The notes under the pieces were generated by a model. That model was not told the origin of the DNA and ran no database searches. It was given only the letters and a program-made list of their open reading frames with translations. DNA of 64,000 nt from Ancylobacter moscoviensis (GTDB lineage: Bacteria > Pseudomonadota > Alphaproteobacteria > Rhizobiales > Xanthobacteraceae), in NCBI RefSeq assembly GCF_007559435.1, contig NZ_VMBP01000006.1:186001-250000 (forward strand), given 5' to 3'. The position numbers were made by a program, and so were the translations under genes. This document shows positions 1 through 7,685 of this stretch, piece after piece. Position 1 is the first letter of the stretch. Every line of letters begins with the position of its first letter.

Positions 1-63
1 GTTCGGCACCGGGACCCCGAATTCGCGGAGCACCCCCTTGGCCTGGTATTCATGGATATTCAT
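1..63 (-). CDS. ADP-forming CoA ligase beta subunit, N-terminal fragment (SucC/MtkA-like)
   Basis: Only the first 21 codons lie in the window; the gene continues past base 1. The peptide begins MNIHEYQAKGVLREFGVPVP, the signature start of the ATP-grasp beta subunit of succinyl-CoA synthetase and of its relative malate-CoA ligase. A strong ribosome site (GGAGGAG) lies just upstream of the ATG at 63. It runs in the same direction as the FAH and PanE-like genes, 127 bases after the FAH stop. Beside an oxalate locus it could be a dedicated dicarboxylate-CoA ligase rather than TCA-cycle SucC, but the fragment is too short to decide. Confidence 0.75.
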   Translation of the reverse strand, partial: MNIHEYQAKGVLREFGVPVPN

Positions 64-189
64 TAAATCCGCTCCTCCACAACCGGACGGCCGGGAGGGC
101 ATAGGGCCTGAAGCGCATGGCGCGAAGCCCCTGGCCTTCCCGTCGATTGGCGTATCCTATTTCCCTATAGGCGCTCGCGCGCCGGGGCG

Positions 190-963
190 CTACTGCACGA
201 AAGTGTTGCTGAGCGTCCCGATGCCCTCGATCACGATTTCAACCGTGTTGCTCGGGGCCTTCATGGTGCCAACGCCGATCGACGTGCCGCAGCAGATGAC
301 GTCGCCGGGGTTGAGTGTCATGTCGTGCGAGATGCGGCTGACCAGCCGCTGCGCGGGAAACACCATGTCGCTGATCGGGTAGCGCTGGCGCTCCTCGCCG
401 TTGAGCACGGTGCGTACGACGAGGCTGGCGGGGTCGACATCGGTCGCCACCACCGGGCCGAATGGGCCGAAGCCGTCGAAGCTCTTGGCCCGCACCCACT
501 GCGCGAAGGTGGCGTCCTTGTTGATGATGTCGGCGGCGGTGATGTCGTTCACGCAGGTGTAGCCGAAGATGTAGTCGCCGGCTTCCTCCTCGGACACCGC
601 GGTCGCCTTGCGGCCGATCACGATGCCCAGTTCGCCCTCATAGACGATTTTGCCGTCATAGGAGGCCGGCCGGCGTACGGTGGCGCCGGGGCTGGTGAGG
701 CTGGAGCCGGCCTTCAGCAGATAGAGCGGATCGGCCGGCACCGGCGAATTGAGCTTCGCGGCGAGGGCGTGGAAATTGTTCCACAGCGCGATGACCTTGG
801 TCGGTTCGGTGGGGCTGAGCAGCTCGACCTCGGCGAGCGCGACGCGCTCCCCGGTCGGCGTCGCGCCGTTGAACATGTTGCCGCTGTGAACGGTGATGGT
901 GTCGCCCTCGAGCGTGCCGAAGCCGGCCGCGCCCGAGCGCTGGAAACGAACCCAATGTGCCAT
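190..963 (-). CDS. Fumarylacetoacetate hydrolase (FAH) family protein
   Basis: 257 residues, normal for the small single-domain FAH family, whose members hydrolyse or decarboxylate 2-oxo acids (fumarylpyruvate, oxaloacetate, acylpyruvates). The metal-binding pattern is intact: E109 and E111 in YEGELGIVIG, and D140 in CVNDITAAD. A conserved K160-S-F-D follows, and the C-terminal GDVICCGTSIGVG strand is present. It starts 12 bases after the PanE-like gene, so the two form an operon. The ATG at 963 has only a weak upstream ribosome site, which suggests translational coupling. The substrate cannot be read from the sequence; in this locus a C4 oxo-dicarboxylate such as oxaloacetate is one guess. 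Confidence 0.88.
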   Translation of the reverse strand: MAHWVRFQRSGAAGFGTLEGDTITVHSGNMFNGATPTGERVALAEVELLSPTEPTKVIALWNNFHALAAKLNSPVPADPLYLLKAGSSLTSPGATVRRPASYDGKIVYEGELGIVIGRKATAVSEEEAGDYIFGYTCVNDITAADIINKDATFAQWVRAKSFDGFGPFGPVVATDVDPASLVVRTVLNGEERQRYPISDMVFPAQRLVSRISHDMTLNPGDVICCGTSIGVGTMKAPSNTVEIVIEGIGTLSNTFVQ

Positions 964-975
964 TTTTCGTCGAAC

Positions 976-1953
976 TCAGTTGTAGCAGCCGGCGATCTGC
1001 GCGCGCTGGCGGACCAGGCTGAGCACGACGTCGATGGTCGGGGTCGGGATGCCCGCGAGACGGCCCATCTCCTGCACCACGGTGACGAGCGGGTCGATCT
1101 CCATGGCGCGCGAACGCTCCAGGTCCTGCAGCATGGAGGTCTTGTGCGCGCCGACCGCACCGGCACCGTCGATGCGCCGCTCGACGCCGACGCGGAAGTT
1201 CACGCCGGACTGGACGGCGATCTCCTGCGCCTCGAGCATCATCGCCTTGGCGACCGCGCGGGTGCCCGGATCGGAGGCGATCACGTCGAGGGTGGCGTGG
1301 GTGAGCGCGCTGATCGGGTTGAAGCAGAGATTGCCCCACAGCTTCAGCCACAGTTCGTCGCGGATGTTCGGCAGTACCGGCGCGCGCATGCCGCCGGCGG
1401 CGAAGGCCTCGGACAGCTTGGTGGCGCGCTCGGTGATCTCCCCGGAGGGCTCGCCCAGCGGGAACTTGTCGCCGTAGACGTGCTTGATGACGCCCGGCTC
1501 GATCACTTCGGTCGCGGGATAGACGATGCAGCCGATGGCGCGCTCGGGGCGCAGGCCGTTCCACTGCTTGCCGCCCGGATCGACGCTCTCCAGCGTGCGG
1601 CCTTCGAGCTGGTCGCCGTGCTTGTAGTAGTACCAGTACGGCACGCCGTTCACCGCGGTGACGACAGCGGTGTCGTTGCCCAGCAGCGGCTGCATGGCGT
1701 CGACGACGCCCGGCACCGAATGGGCCTTGAGCGCCACGATGACGTAATCCTGCGGGCCGAGGTCGGCCGGGTTGTCGGAGCAGGGAATGTGCTCGACACG
1801 CTCCTCGTCGTCGATGAGCAGCTTGAGGCCGTTGCGCTTCATCGCTTCGAGATGGGCACCGCGGGCGACGAGGCTCACGTCGACACCCGCCCGCTTGAGC
1901 TGGACGCCGACATAGCCGCCGATCGCGCCGGCACCGTAGATGCAGACCTTCAT
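976..1953 (-). CDS. panE2: PanE/ApbA-family reductase, probable oxalyl-CoA reductase
   Basis: 325 residues of the ketopantoate reductase fold. The N-terminal Rossmann motif is GAGAIGG (residues 7-13), and the C-terminal helical domain carries the conserved Lys and Asn (K204 and N208 in WLKLWGNLCFNP). In Methylobacterium extorquens a paralogue of this family, PanE2, is reported to reduce oxalyl-CoA to glyoxylate. Here the gene lies a few kb from frc and oxc, which make and use oxalyl-CoA, and from gcl, which consumes glyoxylate. I therefore infer oxalyl-CoA reductase rather than pantothenate synthesis. Its promoter carries the same operator as gntR1. Ordinary ketopantoate reductase is the alternative. 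Confidence 0.8.
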   Translation of the reverse strand: MKVCIYGAGAIGGYVGVQLKRAGVDVSLVARGAHLEAMKRNGLKLLIDDEERVEHIPCSDNPADLGPQDYVIVALKAHSVPGVVDAMQPLLGNDTAVVTAVNGVPYWYYYKHGDQLEGRTLESVDPGGKQWNGLRPERAIGCIVYPATEVIEPGVIKHVYGDKFPLGEPSGEITERATKLSEAFAAGGMRAPVLPNIRDELWLKLWGNLCFNPISALTHATLDVIASDPGTRAVAKAMMLEAQEIAVQSGVNFRVGVERRIDGAGAVGAHKTSMLQDLERSRAMEIDPLVTVVQEMGRLAGIPTPTIDVVLSLVRQRAQIAGCYN

Positions 1954-2001
1954 GGGACTCCCTCCTGCGTCCGGGCTACCCCCGCGGTGCCCGGAACTTG
2001 T

Positions 2002-2019
2002 TTGGTATTTTGTATGCCA
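2002..2019 (-). promoter_or_regulatory. Predicted FCD-GntR operator upstream of panE2
   Basis: TTGGTATTTTGTATGCCA is an imperfect palindrome with half sites GGTAT and ATGCC around five bases. It differs by one base over 18 from the site at 13199-13217 in front of gntR1. It lies about 50 bases upstream of the panE2 start, a typical repressor position. Confidence 0.6.
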
Positions 2020-2270
2020 TGATTGGGGACGACAGGTCCCTCGTCAAGGGCGAATTCAAGGGCGTGATAATACGTCGCGCATGTTGTGCCGCTTCGCGTG
2101 TCCTGCGGGGCGTGTTTGCGACGTGTCTTACAAGTTACTTCGGCGAATGCCGGCTTGTCCACGGTGTATAGGCCAGAACAATTGTCTGTCTGACTACGCA
2201 AAAGACTACCCCGGCAGCGGGGTTCCACTACCGGGGCAGCAATCCTTACTTATTCTGGCAGAAACAGATC

Positions 2271-2290
2271 GGGGGCGCCTGAGCGCCCCC
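2271..2290 (-). terminator. Hairpin terminator of the gcl-hyi-garR operon
   Basis: A perfect 8-bp stem, GGGGGCGC/GCGCCCCC, with loop CTGA lies 33 bases beyond the garR stop. The run of T on the minus strand after it is short (CTGTTTC), so intrinsic strength is moderate. Confidence 0.55.
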
Positions 2291-2323
2291 GAAAGGTATT
2301 CTGAATTATGAATTCACTTCCCG

Positions 2324-3214
2324 TCAGGCATCGGGAGCGACGGTGTGGTTGGCGAGCATCTCCAGCGCCTTCACCAGCGCCGAATGGTCCCACGCCGCCC
2401 CGCCATTCGCCGCGCAGGCGCTGAAAAGCTGCTGCGCCAGCGCCGTCGCCGGAAGCGCCATCTGAAGCTGCCGCGCCCCCGTCAGGGCGAGGTTCAGGTC
2501 CTTCTGGTGCAGCTCGATCCGGAAGCCGGGGTTGAAGGTCCGCTTCACCATCCGCTCCCCATGCACCTCGAGGATGCGCGAATTGGCGAAGCCGCCCATC
2601 AGCGCCTCGCGCACCTTCGCCGGGTCGGCGCCCGCCTTGGAGGCGAACAACAGCGCCTCGCCCACCGCCTGGATGGTCAGCGCCACGATGATCTGGTTCG
2701 CGACCTTGGTGGTCTGCCCGTCGCCATTGCCGCCCACCAGCGTGATGTTCTTGCCCATCTTCTCGAACAGCGGCTTCACCGTCGCGAACGCCGCCTCTGG
2801 CCCGCCGACCATGATGGTCAGCGAGGCCGCCTTGGCGCCGACCTCGCCGCCGGAAACCGGCGCGTCGAGATAGTCGCAGCCCAGCGCGTTGATCTTCGCG
2901 GCGAACTCCTTCGTCTCCACCGGCGCGATCGACGACATGTCCACCACGATCTTCCCCGCCGAAAGACCCGACGCAATGCCGTTCTCGCCGAAGAGGGCGG
3001 CGTTCACGTGCGGGGTGTCCGGCACCATGGTGATGATGATGTCGGCGTTCTTGGCGACCTCGGCGCCGCTGGCGCAGGCGATGCCGCCCTTGCCCGTCAG
3101 CTCGGCCGACACCGGCTTGACGTCATAGAGATAGAGCGTGTGGCCCGCGTCGATGAGGTGACCGGCCATGGGCGCGCCCATGATGCCCAGACCGACAAAT
3201 CCAACCTTCGCCAT
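2324..3214 (-). CDS. garR: 2-hydroxy-3-oxopropionate (tartronate semialdehyde) reductase
   Basis: 296 residues, the usual length for the beta-hydroxyacid dehydrogenase family. It shows the NAD(P) motif GLGIMG (8-13), the substrate loop DAPVSGG (118-123) and the catalytic lysine K170 with N173 in GQTTKVANQ. It reduces tartronate semialdehyde, made by Gcl from two glyoxylates, to D-glycerate. It is the last gene of gcl-hyi-garR and is preceded by a good ribosome site (GAGGAAAA). The order and company match the classical glycerate pathway, so the family assignment is firm; NADH versus NADPH preference is not. Confidence 0.93.
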   Translation of the reverse strand: MAKVGFVGLGIMGAPMAGHLIDAGHTLYLYDVKPVSAELTGKGGIACASGAEVAKNADIIITMVPDTPHVNAALFGENGIASGLSAGKIVVDMSSIAPVETKEFAAKINALGCDYLDAPVSGGEVGAKAASLTIMVGGPEAAFATVKPLFEKMGKNITLVGGNGDGQTTKVANQIIVALTIQAVGEALLFASKAGADPAKVREALMGGFANSRILEVHGERMVKRTFNPGFRIELHQKDLNLALTGARQLQMALPATALAQQLFSACAANGGAAWDHSALVKALEMLANHTVAPDA

Positions 3215-3274
3215 CGTCTTTTCCTCGTTTTCCCAGACGGTATTCTTGAATGTCGTTTCTTGACCGGACGTGGC

Positions 3275-4060
3275 TCAGGCCGCGCCGGTGAGCGCCTTGA
3301 GCCAGCCGAGGCCCGCCTCGGTGTCGCCCTTCGGCTTGTACTCGCACCCGATCCAGCCGGCGTAGCCGATGGAGTCGAGGTAGCGGAACAGGAACTCGTA
3401 GTTGATCTCGCCCGTGCCCGGCTCGTTGCGGCCCGGATTGTCGGCGAGCTGGATATGCGCGATCAGCGGCAGGTTCGCCTCGATGGTGCGGGCGAGATCC
3501 CCTTCCATGATCTGCATGTGGTAGATGTCGTACTGGATGAAGAGGTTGTCGGAACCGACCTCCTCGATGATGTCCTTGGCTTGCTTCGTGTAGTTCAGGA
3601 AGAAGCCCGGGATGTCGCGCGTGTTGATCGGCTCGATCAGCAGCTTGAGGCCGGCATCCTTGATGCGCGGCGCGGCGTATTTCAGGTTTTCCACGAAGGT
3701 CTTGTGCAGCACGGCACGGTCTACGCCGGCGGGAGCGATGCCGGCGAGGATGTTCACCTGCGGGGAGCCGAGCGCGGTGGCGTAGGTGATCGCCTTGTCG
3801 ACGCCCGCGCGGAATTCCTCCACGCGGTCGGGCAGGATGGCGATGCCGCGCTCGCCGCCGCCCCAGTTTCCGGCCGGCAGGTTGTGCAGCACCTGGCTGA
3901 GGCCGTTGGCCTTCAGGCGGGCCACCAGCTCCTCGACCGGGAAGTCATAGGGGAAGAGGTACTCGACGCCGGTGAAGCCGGCGGCGGCGGCCTTCTCGAA
4001 CCGGTCGAGGAAGGGCACCTCGTTGAACAGCATGGTGAGATTGGCGGCAAAACGGGGCAT
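3275..4060 (-). CDS. hyi: Hydroxypyruvate isomerase
   Basis: 261 residues with a xylose-isomerase-like TIM barrel. The two catalytic glutamates are present: E143 in LLIEPINTRDIPGFF and E240 in WIGCEYKP. It interconverts hydroxypyruvate and tartronate semialdehyde. I place the start at the ATG at 4060 because it has AGGAGAG just upstream and gives the typical MPRFAANLTMLF start; the reading frame stays open 36 codons further upstream but without family similarity. It lies between gcl and garR on the same strand. Confidence 0.93.
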   Translation of the reverse strand: MPRFAANLTMLFNEVPFLDRFEKAAAAGFTGVEYLFPYDFPVEELVARLKANGLSQVLHNLPAGNWGGGERGIAILPDRVEEFRAGVDKAITYATALGSPQVNILAGIAPAGVDRAVLHKTFVENLKYAAPRIKDAGLKLLIEPINTRDIPGFFLNYTKQAKDIIEEVGSDNLFIQYDIYHMQIMEGDLARTIEANLPLIAHIQLADNPGRNEPGTGEINYEFLFRYLDSIGYAGWIGCEYKPKGDTEAGLGWLKALTGAA

Positions 4061-4247
4061 GGACCGCTCTCCTAGGCAGGGACAGGTTTGTTTGACGCGG
4101 GGCGGGGCCGGTGAAGGCCATGCCCCGACGGTATGGGCGCGCCGCCTCGATGGCATGAAAGCGCGCAAGGCGGAAGTACGCGGCTTCCGCCGAAGTACGG
4201 ACGGGGCGGCGGCCGGCCACTGCCGGGCTGCGCGCCACCCCGCGCGA

Positions 4248-6014
4248 TCAGGCCTTTTCCGTGACGCCTTCCAGCGGGAGGTCGAGCACTTCCTCGAACT
4301 CGTTGACCGCGTCGATCTCGGTGCCCATGGCGATGTTGGTGACGCGCTCGAGGATGAACTCCATCACCACCGGAACCTGATGTTCCTTCATCAGGGCCTT
4401 GGCCCGCACGAAGGCGTCCTTGAACTCGTTGGGCGAGGAAACGCGCACCGCCTTGCAGCCGAGGCCTTCCGCCACGGCCACGTGGTCGACGCCGTAGCCG
4501 GCATTCTCGTCGGCATTGATGTTGTCGAAGGCGAGCGAGACCTCGAAGTCCATGTTGAAGCCGCGCTGCGCCTGACGGATGAGGCCCAGATAGGAGTTGT
4601 TCACGACCACATGGATATAGGGCAGCTTGTGCTGGGCGCCGACCGCGAGCTCCTCGATGAGGAACTGGAAGTCGTAGTCGCCCGACAGGGCCACGATCTC
4701 GGCATCGGGATCTGCCGCGCGCACGCCGAGCGCCGCCGGCAGGGTCCAGCCCAGCGGGCCGGCCTGGCCGCAGTTGATCCAGTTGCGCGGCTTGTAGACG
4801 TGGAGCATCTGCGCGCCCGCGATCTGGCTGAGGCCGATGGTCGAGACATAGCGGGTGTCGCGGCCGAACGCCTCGTTCATCTCCTCATAGACGCGCTGCG
4901 GCTTCAGCGGCACGTTGTCGAAGTGCGTCTTGCGCAGCATGGTCTTCTTGCGGTCGAGGCATTCCTTGGCCCAAGCCGAACGGTCCTTGAGCTTGCCGGC
5001 GGCCTTGTATTCCTTCGCCACCTCGATGAAGAGGTCGAGCGCCGCGCCGGCGTCCGAGACGATGCCGAGATCGGGGCCGAAGACGCGGCCGATCTGCGTC
5101 GGCTCGATGTCGACGTGAATGAACTTGCGGTCCTTGGTGTAGACCTCGACCGAGCCGGTGTGGCGGTTTGCCCAGCGATTACCGATGCCGAACACGAAGT
5201 CCGAGGCGAGCATGTTGGCGTTGCCGTAACGGTGCGACGTCTGCAGGCCGCACATGCCGGCCATCAGGTCGTGGTCGTCCGGGATCGTGCCCCAGCCCAT
5301 GAGGGTCGGGATGACCGGCACGCCGGTGAGTTCGGCGAACGCGACCAGCTTGTCGGAGGCGTCCGCATTGATGATGCCGCCGCCGGAGACGATGAGCGGG
5401 CGCTCGGCCTCGTTCAGCATGGCGATGGCCTTTTCGGCCTGCTTGCGGGTCGCCTTGGGCTTGTAGACTTCCAGCGGGGCGTAGGTGTCCTCGTCGAACT
5501 CGATCTCGGCGAGCTGGACGTCGATCGGCAGGTCGATCAGCACCGGGCCAGGGCGGCCCGAGCGCATGACGTGGAACGCCTGCTGGAACACCATCGGCAC
5601 CAGCGCCGGCTCACGCACCATCACCGCCCACTTGGCGACCGGCTTGGCGATCGATTCGATGTCGATCGCCTGGAAGTCTTCCTTGTAGAGACGCGCGCGC
5701 GGCGCCTGGCCGGTGATACACAGGATCGGGATCGAATCGGCGGCGGCCGAGTAGAGGCCGGTGATCATGTCGGTGCCCGCCGGGCCCGAGGTGCCGATGC
5801 ACACGCCGATATTGCCGGCCTTGGCGCGGGTGTAGCCTTCCGCCATGTGCGAGGCGGCCTCGACATGGCGCGCCAGCACGTGGCGCGTCTGCCCATGGGC
5901 CCGCATCGCGGAATAGAGCGGATTGATCGCGGCGCCGGGCACGCCGAAAGCGGTGGTCACCCCTTCCTTGGCGAGAACCCGGATTGCGGCATCGACAGCA
6001 CGCATCTTGGCCAT
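4248..6014 (-). CDS. gcl: Glyoxylate carboligase (tartronate-semialdehyde synthase)
   Basis: 588 residues, full length, and strongly similar throughout to E. coli Gcl as I remember it. This ThDP- and FAD-binding enzyme joins two glyoxylates to tartronate semialdehyde plus CO2. The position that holds the ThDP-activating glutamate in most ThDP enzymes is V51 (ARHVEAASH), the known hallmark of Gcl and not a defect. The ThDP-binding region reads GDYDF. The ribosome site AGGAGGAG precedes the ATG at 6014. Its promoter faces iclR across four IclR-like palindromes. It commits glyoxylate made from oxalate to the glycerate pathway. Confidence 0.96.
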   Translation of the reverse strand: MAKMRAVDAAIRVLAKEGVTTAFGVPGAAINPLYSAMRAHGQTRHVLARHVEAASHMAEGYTRAKAGNIGVCIGTSGPAGTDMITGLYSAAADSIPILCITGQAPRARLYKEDFQAIDIESIAKPVAKWAVMVREPALVPMVFQQAFHVMRSGRPGPVLIDLPIDVQLAEIEFDEDTYAPLEVYKPKATRKQAEKAIAMLNEAERPLIVSGGGIINADASDKLVAFAELTGVPVIPTLMGWGTIPDDHDLMAGMCGLQTSHRYGNANMLASDFVFGIGNRWANRHTGSVEVYTKDRKFIHVDIEPTQIGRVFGPDLGIVSDAGAALDLFIEVAKEYKAAGKLKDRSAWAKECLDRKKTMLRKTHFDNVPLKPQRVYEEMNEAFGRDTRYVSTIGLSQIAGAQMLHVYKPRNWINCGQAGPLGWTLPAALGVRAADPDAEIVALSGDYDFQFLIEELAVGAQHKLPYIHVVVNNSYLGLIRQAQRGFNMDFEVSLAFDNINADENAGYGVDHVAVAEGLGCKAVRVSSPNEFKDAFVRAKALMKEHQVPVVMEFILERVTNIAMGTEIDAVNEFEEVLDLPLEGVTEKA

Positions 6015-6187
6015 GGCAACTCCTCCTGGCGTCGTTGTCGCCGGCGGAGCGTCGCCCTGGCTCGCAGGGCTGGCGGCGCTCGGCCGGCTTTCGAACTCTG
6101 TTCAAAATCTCCGGTTCCGGTGGCCGCCGAGGCGCGTGGCGCCGGGGTTTCATCAACCGGGCGCCATGCTGCGAAGCGGCATGATTC

Positions 6188-6226
6188 TTCCCGCGTTGCG
6201 GGATGAATTTCCGAAATCGCGGAAAA
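6188..6226. promoter_or_regulatory. IclR-like operator pair, gcl side
   Basis: Two palindromes lie end to end. The first has arms TCCCGC/GCGGGA around GTT (6189-6203). The second is TTTCCG-N6-CGGAAA (6208-6225). Their centres are about 20 bases apart, two helical turns. The TTCCG/CGGAA arms fit the general form of IclR-family sites. Confidence 0.6.
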
Positions 6227-6244
6227 CATGCCACGTCACCCCCA

Positions 6245-6281
6245 TTTCCGCAATACGGGATATATTTCTGATTTGCGAAAA
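6245..6281. promoter_or_regulatory. IclR-like operator pair, iclR side
   Basis: TTTCCG-CAATA-CGGGAT (6245-6261) is followed 20 bases later by the weaker TTTCTG-ATTTG-CGAAAA (6265-6281). The pair mirrors the two sites at 6188-6226, which suggests one cluster serving both divergent promoters. Confidence 0.6.
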
Positions 6282-6407
6282 TTAGACGAATGCGCCTTTA
6301 TGCTAGGAAGGGTACATGCCGACCGATGGCATAAGATCGGCAGACGGCGGGCGGCGCCTGGATCGGGTATCCCGTTCCCGCTGCCCGACTTCGGAGGTGA
6401 GTTGCAG

Positions 6408-7226
6408 ATGAACCAGGCTGTCCCGACCGTGCGCCGTCGCGGCCGCCCATCCTCGACGGGTGGGGCGGAGGGCGGCGGGGAAGTGCAGTCGCTCGACCGC
6501 GCCATCGCGCTGCTCGAGGTGCTGGCGCGCGAGGACGGCCTGACGCTGAGCGAGGTGGCGCGGGCGGCCGAGCTGCCGACCTCCACCGTGCACCGCCTGC
6601 TCACCACGCTGGAGCGGCGCGGTCTCGTCGGCCACGACCCCGCGACGGGGCAGTGGATGGTGGGCATCGGGCTCTTCCGCGTCGGCTCGGCTTACCTGCG
6701 CATCCGCAAGCTGCCGGAGATCGCGCGCTCCCTGCTGCGCGAGCTGTCGCACGGGGTGAACGAGACGGTGAACCTGTCGCTGATTGAGGGGCCTCATCTC
6801 ATCTGCGTCGCGCAGGTGGAGAGCCACGCGGCGGTGCGCGCCTTCTTCCGCATCGGCGGCGACCTGCCGATCCATGCCTCCGGCGGCGGCAAGGCGATCC
6901 TGGCAGGGATGAACCCGGAGGCCCGGCGCGCCTGGCTCGGCGGCGACCAGCTCCAGCGCTTCACCGAGCATACCCATGTGAGCCGGCGGGCGCTGCAGTC
7001 CGATCTCGCGGAGATCGCCGAGCGCGGCTATTCCATCGACGATGAGGAGCACACGCCCGGCATGCGCTGCGTGGCGGCGGCGGTGCTCGACGAATGGCGC
7101 GAGCCGGTGGGCGCGATCTCGATCTCGGCGCCGACGGTACGCATGCCGCCCGAGCGCATCGCCGATCTCGGCGCGCGGGTGCGCGAGGCGGCGCGGCGGC
7201 TGACGACGCAATATTCGGGGCGGTGA
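6408..7226 (+). CDS. IclR-family transcriptional regulator of glyoxylate metabolism
   Basis: 272 residues. The N-terminal winged helix-turn-helix (about 27-85) contains PTSTVHRLLTTLERRGLV, and the C-terminal IclR effector domain (about 95-265) contains GGGKAILA and GYSIDDEEHTPGMRCVAA. The start at 6408 is set by GGAGGTGAG just upstream. It is divergent from gcl, and the shared intergenic region carries four palindromes of IclR type, so it most likely controls gcl-hyi-garR and itself with a small 2-oxo acid such as glyoxylate as effector. The effector and sign of control are inference. Confidence 0.92.
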   Translation: MNQAVPTVRRRGRPSSTGGAEGGGEVQSLDRAIALLEVLAREDGLTLSEVARAAELPTSTVHRLLTTLERRGLVGHDPATGQWMVGIGLFRVGSAYLRIRKLPEIARSLLRELSHGVNETVNLSLIEGPHLICVAQVESHAAVRAFFRIGGDLPIHASGGGKAILAGMNPEARRAWLGGDQLQRFTEHTHVSRRALQSDLAEIAERGYSIDDEEHTPGMRCVAAAVLDEWREPVGAISISAPTVRMPPERIADLGARVREAARRLTTQYSGR

Positions 7227-7229
7227 GCC

Positions 7230-7433
7230 TTATTCGGTGAGGCCGTAATACAGATGCCAAAGCCAATTTGTGCGGCTCTGGGCTCGTTGCAGGCAGTTGA
7301 GGTCGGGTACGTTTGAATCGATCCGCCGACACATTCCTACGATTAATGCATATCGCTGATTCTCGATTTCGATGATGCGATAGGACGTAAACGCCAGCGC
7401 AACGAGTAGAAACCCAATCGCGATGTTTTTCAC
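7230..7433 (-). CDS. Small membrane protein, hypothetical
   Basis: About 67 residues if read from the GTG at 7433, or 81 from an ATG at 7475. The ATG abuts the poly-T of the frc terminator and has no ribosome site, so I prefer the GTG. One N-terminal membrane helix (IAIGFLLVALAF) is followed by a short domain with two cysteines and a C-terminal WLWHLYYGL. I recall similar short proteins in Bradyrhizobium-type genomes, without known function. Its GC content is clearly below that of the flanking genes, and it converges on iclR with only three bases between the stops. Confidence 0.6.
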   Translation of the reverse strand: MKNIAIGFLLVALAFTSYRIIEIENQRYALIVGMCRRIDSNVPDLNCLQRAQSRTNWLWHLYYGLTE

Positions 7434-7475
7434 GGAGACATCCGTCCGAAGTTCTTCGTGACAATACATTGTCAT

Positions 7476-7506
7476 AAAAAAATGCCGGCGCGAAGCCGCG
7501 CCGGCA
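7476..7506 (-). terminator. Rho-independent terminator of the frc/oxc operon
   Basis: A perfect 10-bp stem, TGCCGGCGCG/CGCGCCGGCA, with a four-base loop is followed on the minus strand by seven T. It lies 180 bases beyond the stop of the last frc gene. Confidence 0.88.
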
Positions 7507-7648
7507 CCAGTCGCCTAGGAGGAACCGAACGTCGGGCAAACCCTTCGTTCCGCTCCGGGAGGCTCTGTGGCTCGCCCGTCCGCCGCGGATATGCCGCGCA
7601 GCCTTGAAGCGGGGGCCGATCGTTCCGCGCTTGCCCCCGCGGAGGGGA

Positions 7649-7671
7649 GGGCGGCGCGCAGGGCGCCGCCC
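7649..7671 (-). other. Hairpin just downstream of frc1
   Basis: GGGCGGCGC/GCGCCGCCC, a perfect 9-bp stem with loop GCAGG, lies 14 bases beyond the frc1 stop. It has no T run, so it is more likely an mRNA 3'-end protecting hairpin than a terminator; the true terminator is at 7476-7506. Confidence 0.45.
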
Positions 7672-7685
7672 GGCGGGACGGTCGA

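Larger units (their letters stand above)
1954..2323. other. Intergenic region: panE2 promoter/operator and garR terminator
   Basis: 370 bases with no credible gene. The left part is the leftward promoter region of panE2 with the operator at 2002-2019. The right end holds the hairpin at 2271-2290 that should end the gcl-hyi-garR transcript. Base composition is more AT-rich than in the flanking genes. Confidence 0.7.
6015..6407. other. Divergent gcl/iclR promoter region
   Basis: 393 bases between divergent gcl and iclR. It is not coding: the iclR frame is open from 6228, but a strong ribosome site marks the real start at 6408. The centre (6188-6281) carries four IclR-like palindromes. The rest shows no other structure I can support. 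Confidence 0.7.

Noticed and set aside
156-171. CCTAT/ATAGG hairpin as terminator of the FAH gene
   Set aside because: Five-base stem without a T run; not supportable.
325-2022. Long plus-strand open frame over the FAH and PanE genes
   Set aside because: Its translation is Arg/Gly/Asp/His-biased low complexity, the usual shadow of a GC-rich gene on the other strand; the minus-strand genes have clear family motifs.
4248-6014. Loss of the ThDP-activating glutamate in Gcl
   Set aside because: V51 at this place is the normal state in glyoxylate carboligase, so it is not an inactivating change.
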